This document shows, piece by piece, positions 23,901 through 64,000 of a stretch of 64,000 nt of DNA. The notes beneath the pieces were generated by a model. It made no database searches. It had not been told where the DNA came from and worked only from the letters and a program-made list of their open reading frames with translations. The DNA lies in the NCBI GenBank assembly GCA_034670405.1, contig JAXDDX010000010.1:1484501-1548500 (forward strand). The letters run 5' to 3'. Position numbers and translations under genes: made by a program. The stretch is from Hoplostethus atlanticus (taxonomy: Eukaryota > Chordata > Actinopteri > Trachichthyiformes > Trachichthyidae). The first letter of the stretch is position 1; each line of letters begins with the position of its first letter.

Positions 23901-25471
23901 GTGTGTCTCGTGTCTCTCCCTGTAGCCTACCTGCTCGGCATGGTGGTGACGTTTGCTGTGATGCTGTTGTCTGGGATGGGCCAGCCTGCCCTGCTCTACC
24001 TGGTGCCCTTCACCCTGATAACCTCTGCCCTGGTTGCTGCACGCAGGGGTGAGATGAGGCAGTTCTGGGCAGGAACTACCTATGAGGTGAGAGGACCAGG
24101 AAGGGGATTACAGGGATACAATCCAGGCAGAGTTTAATCACTGATTAGTTCAGTCGTGTTTGGAAATTATGTTTGTGTTTGTGAAGATCTAACGAAAACT
24201 GTTTCTATCTGCAATAGCTTAAAACTTAACTCCTTAACTCACTGCATGGCCCACTGCATGGCCCACAGCCAGCGCATCAGATTTTCTGGAAAATGCAGGC
24301 ATCCCCTTACACTAAAAGCTCACCTTAAATATGTCTCTAAGACATGTCTCAAGATGTCTTGAAGATCAGGAATATCTCAAGCAGTGAAGGAAACTAACTT
24401 TCTTGCCCATGTGTTACAGGGCCGCAAATCCTTAAATTCACCTGTGTTATTTTGCCAGCAATCTAGGTTTACAGATTAGAATAGGACCTCCAAACGGTGG
24501 ATAGTAGAGAAGATAAAATTTAGCAGCCAGCCAGCAGTCTTAATTTCTCACCCTGATTTCAAGACATCTCAAAACATAAAATATTTTAGACATGGTTGCG
24601 TGGGCATGTGTGAATGTGTATGTGTTCCTGTGAGAGAGCAGGAAAGAGAGATGAAATTCTAACCTGGCTTCATCTTCACCAGGTCTTGGACTCATCCAGG
24701 GAGCCTTTGTTATCAGGTGTGCATCCCTGCAACCCAGACCTGCCCCTGCAGCTCTCTGGCCATCTTAAAGTCCCTTATTGCAGTGCCTTGTCTTTTCACC
24801 AACTTCTTTTGTTCCCCATGTCTTTTTCTGTTGACATTTTAACTCCTGATTTCCAGGGTCAGTGAGATATTCAAAGACACATCAGAAGTTCTTATTTAAG
24901 GGTAACAAAAAATACATTTATTAGACAAACTTAGTTGTACTGTGCAACTAAAAAGCACATACAGTCTTGCACATAGCGTTTGGCACTTATTGACCACTAG
25001 GTGTCACCAGATTTTTGATAATAATCAACATACCCTTGAATCAACCCTTCCTTTGTGTCATTTGTCTTATGAGCTTTTCAGCCATGGCCCTGGAATACCA
25101 CCTCTGTTCACCATTAACTTCATCTCTTAATTTCTGCAGTTTGCTTGTTTGCTGGTCATCTTGTCATTCTCTGCTTTCTCCAGTCATCCATCTTTTCCAA
25201 ACCAGACAGAATTAATACGCTTATGACTCCATCCTTCATGCAATTACCAAGTTGATAATGTTGCCCTCTGCATGCCGTTGACTGTACTGCTCACCCACTG
25301 CTGCATAGGCATTACAAGTGAAGTCCATGCAAGTGAGAGTGTATATGCTCTCTGTAATTAATATTGAATGAACATAAATGTCTAATTTCTTTTCTTCACT
25401 TAACTTTTTTTGTGCCATAGAGGGAAGAGCTGACTGCTCCACAGGAGGAGAAGGTTGCTGACTTACACTAA
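15034..25471 (+). CDS. sppl2a: Signal peptide peptidase-like 2A (16-exon gene)
   Basis: Intramembrane aspartyl protease of the SPP/presenilin GxGD family. It cleaves type II membrane-protein stubs; the mammalian orthologue acts in lysosomes and late endosomes on CD74 and TNF fragments. Coding exons: 15034-15087, 15868-15978, 16339-16521, 17382-17471, 17833-17966, 18209-18363, 18456-18552, 19023-19124, 19769-19850, 20461-20535, 20956-21012, 21487-21540, 22321-22420, 23142-23222, 23926-24086, 25421-25471. All introns are GT-AG and all phases agree, giving 528 codons (human 520). Visible order: signal peptide, protease-associated domain, nine-helix core with YD (348-349), GYGD (424-427) and PAL (479-481). 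A 34-nt exon at 24683-24716 probably belongs in the main mRNA and would change the tail. The SPPL2A assignment over SPPL2B rests on sequence and trpm7 adjacency. Confidence 0.95.
16755..16925 (+). mobile_element. tRNA-derived SINE relic in sppl2a intron 3
   Basis: Good A box (TGGCTCAGTTGGATA), weak B box (GAGTTCAAATCC), pyrimidine-rich body and A-rich tail. Same general design as the intact copy at 12125, more diverged. Confidence 0.7.
18209..19850 (+). CDS. sppl2a: sppl2a exons 6-9: membrane helices 2-5
   Basis: Exon 6 starts with a hydrophilic, charged loop (Gly/Lys/Glu rich), then a helix with VVIFVALMCGMLVLMYFFYN. Exon 7 encodes YIIIAVFCIASATALFSCL. Exon 8 encodes SLILAAVCIGIAVVWGVY. Exon 9 encodes WILQDLLGIAFCLNFMKTIS; its QDLLGIAFC segment is strongly conserved in the SPP family just before the first catalytic helix. 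Together these form the structural part of the nine-helix protease core. Confidence 0.92.
20040..20210 (+). repeat. Fish interspersed repeat in sppl2a intron 9
   Basis: Runs from about GGGCCCTTGCACTCC to CGTCAGCTAAATGCCTAAAA. The inverse of this order appears at 40255-40375 in trpm7 intron 9, so the two are opposite-strand copies of one family. Confidence 0.7.
20461..24086 (+). CDS. sppl2a: sppl2a exons 10-15: catalytic helices YD, GYGD and PAL
   Basis: Exon 10 carries the first catalytic aspartate in LLLVYDVFFVFITPF (YD codons 20494-20499). Exons 11-12 form the loop between catalytic helices. Exon 13 carries the second aspartate in SILGYGDIIVPG (22396-22407); the second motif residue is Tyr, where vertebrate SPPL2 proteins usually have Phe. 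Exon 14 continues with LLVAYCSKFD. Exon 15 encodes QPALLYLVP (PAL codons 23985-23993), which lines the active site, and ends TTYE at a phase-0 junction. All three family signatures are intact, so the enzyme should be active. Confidence 0.94.
21046..21358. mobile_element. MITE in sppl2a intron 11
   Basis: Terminal inverted repeats TTAAAGGGGAACTCC (21046-21060) and GGAATTCCCCTTCAA (21344-21358). Internal CACCTCAGGCACTGCAATTT resembles the repeat at 62590-62754. No coding capacity. The TTAA at one end hints at a TTAA-type target, but the other end is TCAA, so this is unproven. Confidence 0.65.
21487..21540 (+). CDS. sppl2a: sppl2a exon 12: 54-nt phase-0 exon in catalytic loop
   Basis: Encodes TPGNMVEIPAEPQAPSEK, with AG before and GTAAGG after, in frame on both sides. 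From recall, human SPPL2A passes straight from a GPFGNNEK-like loop to LPVV, so these 18 residues look additional. Exons 11 and 12 both end in -EK, so skipping this exon would give GEK-LPVV, close to human. It is therefore a natural candidate for a cassette exon; constitutive use cannot be judged here. Confidence 0.7.
24683..24716 (+). CDS. sppl2a: sppl2a probable penultimate exon adding YEVL sorting motif
   Basis: Acceptor TTCACCAG and donor CAG|GTGTGC bound a 34-nt exon encoding VLDSSREPLLS plus one base. Joined to exon 15 it gives TTYEVLDSSREPLLS, in which YEVL is a YxxPhi endosomal/lysosomal sorting signal. Human SPPL2A has YQMM followed by ...ENPVISG at the same place, so the exon looks homologous. 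Its inclusion shifts exon 16 to a second frame, ending at TGA 25459-25461 (536 codons in total). Without it the tail reads TTYEREEL, which lacks the motif. Confidence 0.65.
25421..25471 (+). CDS. sppl2a: sppl2a terminal exon, readable in two frames
   Basis: After a clear acceptor (TTTTTGTGCCATAG), direct joining to exon 15 gives REELTAPQEEKVADLH and a TAA at 25469-25471. Joining through the 34-nt exon gives EGRADCSTGGEGC and a TGA at 25459-25461. Both tails are short and cytosolic. Human similarity favours the second as the main form. Confidence 0.75.
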   Translation, partial: REELTAPQEEKVADLH

Positions 25472-25578
25472 GCAAGGAACCGGCACTGGATATTTTGTTT
25501 TTAACAATATGACCATTTGCAGAGCAAGGGACAGTACTTAATGATCAACACAGGTTTTTAGAATAATATATTGGTTGT

Positions 25579-25584
25579 AATAAA
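25579..25584 (+). terminator. AATAAA poly(A) signal, proximal
   Basis: AATAAA about 110 nt after the sppl2a stop; would give a short 3'UTR. Confidence 0.45.
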
Positions 25585-26039
25585 TACTATGTAGCTGGAA
25601 CAGAGCTGCTTTAATAGTTTGAAAGGCAAGTCTGTGCCTGAAAATGCAGGGTGTTCAGTTCAGTTCATTCTCAGAAAGCTGTAATGAATTTGCCTATACA
25701 TGATGCCTTGGTGATGATTGCATACAACAAAATGAGAAAGCACTTTACAACACTTAGCTTGGCAGTTATTGTAGGGGTGGGAGCAGAAGTTGGGGTATTA
25801 ATGACTTGTAGCAGGATATGATAACTTTTTGATAACTATTTGGGGGTTTCTGTGTGACTTGTTTGTATAATTGATTCATGTGATTTACCCCATTGCCTTA
25901 TATTAAATTAACATCTTGTTTCTGGTTTGAGTGTGTTAGTTGTATATCACTTTGTTGATGTAGATAACTTGCACAGCACATGTCTCCAAAAGTGAGGTTT
26001 TAAAAATGACTCATGGGTGATTATATGTTCTGTGGCTTT

Positions 26040-26049
26040 AATAAATAAA
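26040..26049 (+). terminator. Double AATAAATAAA poly(A) signal, distal
   Basis: Two overlapping AATAAA hexamers about 570 nt after the sppl2a stop, followed by a TG-containing stretch. Probably the stronger site. Confidence 0.5.
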
Positions 26050-27477
26050 GTATTAAAGGCTGCCAGCCTGTAGAGACTAAAATAGGGCAGATTTGATGAC
26101 ATCTCTTAACTCTGAATACAAGCCGAGCCATTACATTTTTGGACAAAAGGGGGACAATCTGAGTAAGGCTTAGAAAGATTTACAGTTATTAAAAGTTACT
26201 AACAGGTCTGTGGGAGAGGACAAGTGCACTAAGGTGAGGGGTGGAGTGAGGCAAGATGGTCGCATTGGACTTGCTCTCAGATCAGTGCTTGTCTCTATGT
26301 TCCTTTAGAGTTAGATGGGGAATTTCCCCTTCACATGTGTAGGCCCTTTCATTAATATGTGAGCTTCCCAAGTATTGGAAGTTTATCATAATTCAGTTTA
26401 ACAGTGACAAACGTTGAGAAATTATTTCTCTGCAGCCCTTGGGGGTCTCAGATAAGGAGCAAAGGGGATGAGATAACAGGCAAACGCACTTGAAAAGGAT
26501 TATATCATTTAAGCGTATTTCATGCCATGCAAACCTATTATATAACCTACTATATTCCCTTTGTTTCCTCTCCCTTTTATGTATGCCAAGTGGAGTACAG
26601 AGATTAATTAGTCCCCTCTCTTATCGACGGAGTCCTTCCAACCCACCCTAGCGGAAAATCACTACAATGAGTCCTATAATATTTGTAGACTATGTGGTAC
26701 TCATAGTTATAGTTAGTTAGTACTGTATGGCATTTTCAGTTCTTATTGTATCCCTAATATAATCCTAAAATATTCCAATACCTATAGGATTTACAGTTTT
26801 GCAGTGATGATTGTATATTATCCCTCTAAAGTATATTATTGGATAACAGTATTCCCCGCTAGGGCATGAAGAAGAAAGCACTGGACTGAATGGAGCATAC
26901 TAGGGGATGTTGCTGTATCTAGAATCTGTTTAACCACTAACTCCTCCTGGAATGACTCGTTTGCTTTTCAGCATTCACTACATACATTAAATAACAGGGC
27001 GGTCTGGGTCTATAAAGTATATTAACGTGGGGAAAGGTACGTTATAAAACAGATAGCTGCAGTATGCTCGAAACACACCTGTAACCGCATAATAACAAAT
27101 GAGTTTAAATATTAATCCGCCGACCGAAAATCGCATACCTAGGTGTTTAGCTACTCGAGAACTAGATCACTTGGCGGAAGTATAACATTCAGTTTTGAAT
27201 TAGTATTTATTATCGGTCAAAACTAAAAATAATTATTGAACACATGCGTTCTATCTTTTTTTTTTTTTTTTAAATACAATGTCGTAAGGCAGTGGTTTGT
27301 AGTGATTATAGGCGAGCTAAACCCCTCTCGGGTTGTTCTGTAAAACACGGTCTGTCTTGACGTATTGCTTAAATAATCGTGGCAGAAAGAGCAGAGCCAA
27401 ATAACTGGACTTTACCACTTGTGAGTATTTCCTACAAACTAATACAAATCGCGCATGTGGTCCACAGCTCCGCCTCA

Positions 27478-27507
27478 GTCATGTGACCGTGTGCTGGCTG
27501 ACTCAGC
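27478..27507 (+). promoter_or_regulatory. trpm7 promoter: M-box/E-box and AP-1/MARE-like site
   Basis: GTCATGTGAC (27478-27487) is an E-box of the M-box/CLEAR type bound by MITF/TFE factors. TGACTCAGC (27499-27507) matches AP-1 and the ARE/MARE half (TGACnnnGC). Both lie just upstream of the first upstream ORF of trpm7. The calls are by motif only. Confidence 0.35.
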
Positions 27508-27516
27508 TGGCTCGTC

Positions 27517-27549
27517 ATGCAGCGTCAGTCTGGAGTCGCACAATTATGA
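27517..27549 (+). CDS. trpm7 leader uORF1 (10 codons)
   Basis: Encodes MQRQSGVAQL and stops at TGA 27547-27549, which overlaps the ATG of uORF2 in an ATGA. It lies in the 5' part of trpm7 exon 1, provided transcription starts before 27517. Its likely role is to control which downstream start is used; the peptide has no recognisable function. Confidence 0.45.
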   Translation: MQRQSGVAQL

Positions 27550-27693
27550 AAAAGCAACCTTCCGCTGGAGCTGCAGCCGAAGCAGATTTCTCCAACGTCA
27601 ACCGGGCTTTCCTTCCAAGGCTAACCGAGAACACCGCCGATAGATGGATAAAAGCCACGACGCAGCTCTTCCTGAGTCTCAACCCTGAAGAGA

Positions 27694-63974
<36,281 letters not shown>

Positions 63975-64000
63975 TTGGTTTAAAGCAAGGAGAGGGGTCT
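63975..64000 (+). other. trpm7: Start of trpm7 3'UTR
   Basis: Directly follows the TGA; the window ends before any poly(A) signal. Confidence 0.85.

Larger units (their letters stand above)
25472..27477 (+). other. sppl2a 3'UTR and spacer before trpm7
   Basis: About 2.0 kb between the sppl2a stop and the trpm7 promoter motifs. Its first part (to about 25.6 or 26.07 kb) is 3'UTR, depending on which poly(A) signal is used. The rest has no recognisable gene; a T16-like run lies near 27256-27272. Confidence 0.6.

Noticed and set aside
24717-24865. Read-through of the sppl2a 34-nt exon into the following intron
   Set aside because: It stays open for about 49 more codons but has no similarity to SPPL2A tails that I recognise; the donor at 24717 is preferred.

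Overview
The window is vertebrate nuclear DNA, almost certainly from a ray-finned (teleost) fish. Evidence: two multi-exon genes with GT-AG introns; long AC/TG microsatellites; fish-type repeats (L2-like and Rex-like LINE ends, an R2/NeSL-like LINE, tRNA-derived SINEs, hAT- and Tc1-type MITEs, the 'cttttatccaaagcgactta' repeat); and abundant GCTAACGTTAGC-type words. The species cannot be read from the sequence.

Layout. 1-3.2 kb holds decayed non-LTR retrotransposons: an L2-like fragment, then a longer element with reverse transcriptase and a probable C-terminal restriction-like endonuclease. 3.2-14.9 kb is intergenic: microsatellites, the 3' end of a LINE, a foldback repeat at 9.5-10.0 kb and an intact tRNA-derived SINE with a 13-bp target duplication at 12.1 kb. 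15,034-25,471 (+) is sppl2a, an intramembrane aspartyl protease, in 16 exons (528 codons) plus one probable further 34-nt exon. 27,694-63,974 (+) is a complete trpm7, a TRP channel fused to an alpha-kinase, in 39 exons. Every exon junction keeps frame, and the assembled ORF is 1,892 codons (human about 1,865).

The tandem order sppl2a then trpm7, on one strand, matches human 15q21, so this is conserved vertebrate microsynteny. The two products are not known to form a pathway. Sppl2a clears membrane stubs in lysosomes and late endosomes. Trpm7 conducts Mg/Ca/Zn and phosphorylates proteins at the plasma membrane and on vesicles.

The most interesting points are regulatory. (1) The trpm7 leader carries two linked upstream ORFs joined by an ATGA overlap; the second runs out of frame over the trpm7 start into exon 4. 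(2) The sppl2a tail can be built two ways: a 34-nt exon adds a YxxPhi sorting motif and shifts the frame of the last exon. (3) The Sppl2a catalytic motif reads GYGD, not the usual GFGD. (4) trpm7 exon 26 stays open for about 258 codons beyond its donor. (5) Very long TG repeats abut the acceptors of trpm7 exons 11 and 33, and a complementary AC repeat lies just past the exon 30 donor. I found no prokaryote-type system, CRISPR array, RNA gene or clearly novel multi-gene system. All exon calls come from reading splice sites and recalled family similarity; no alignment was run.
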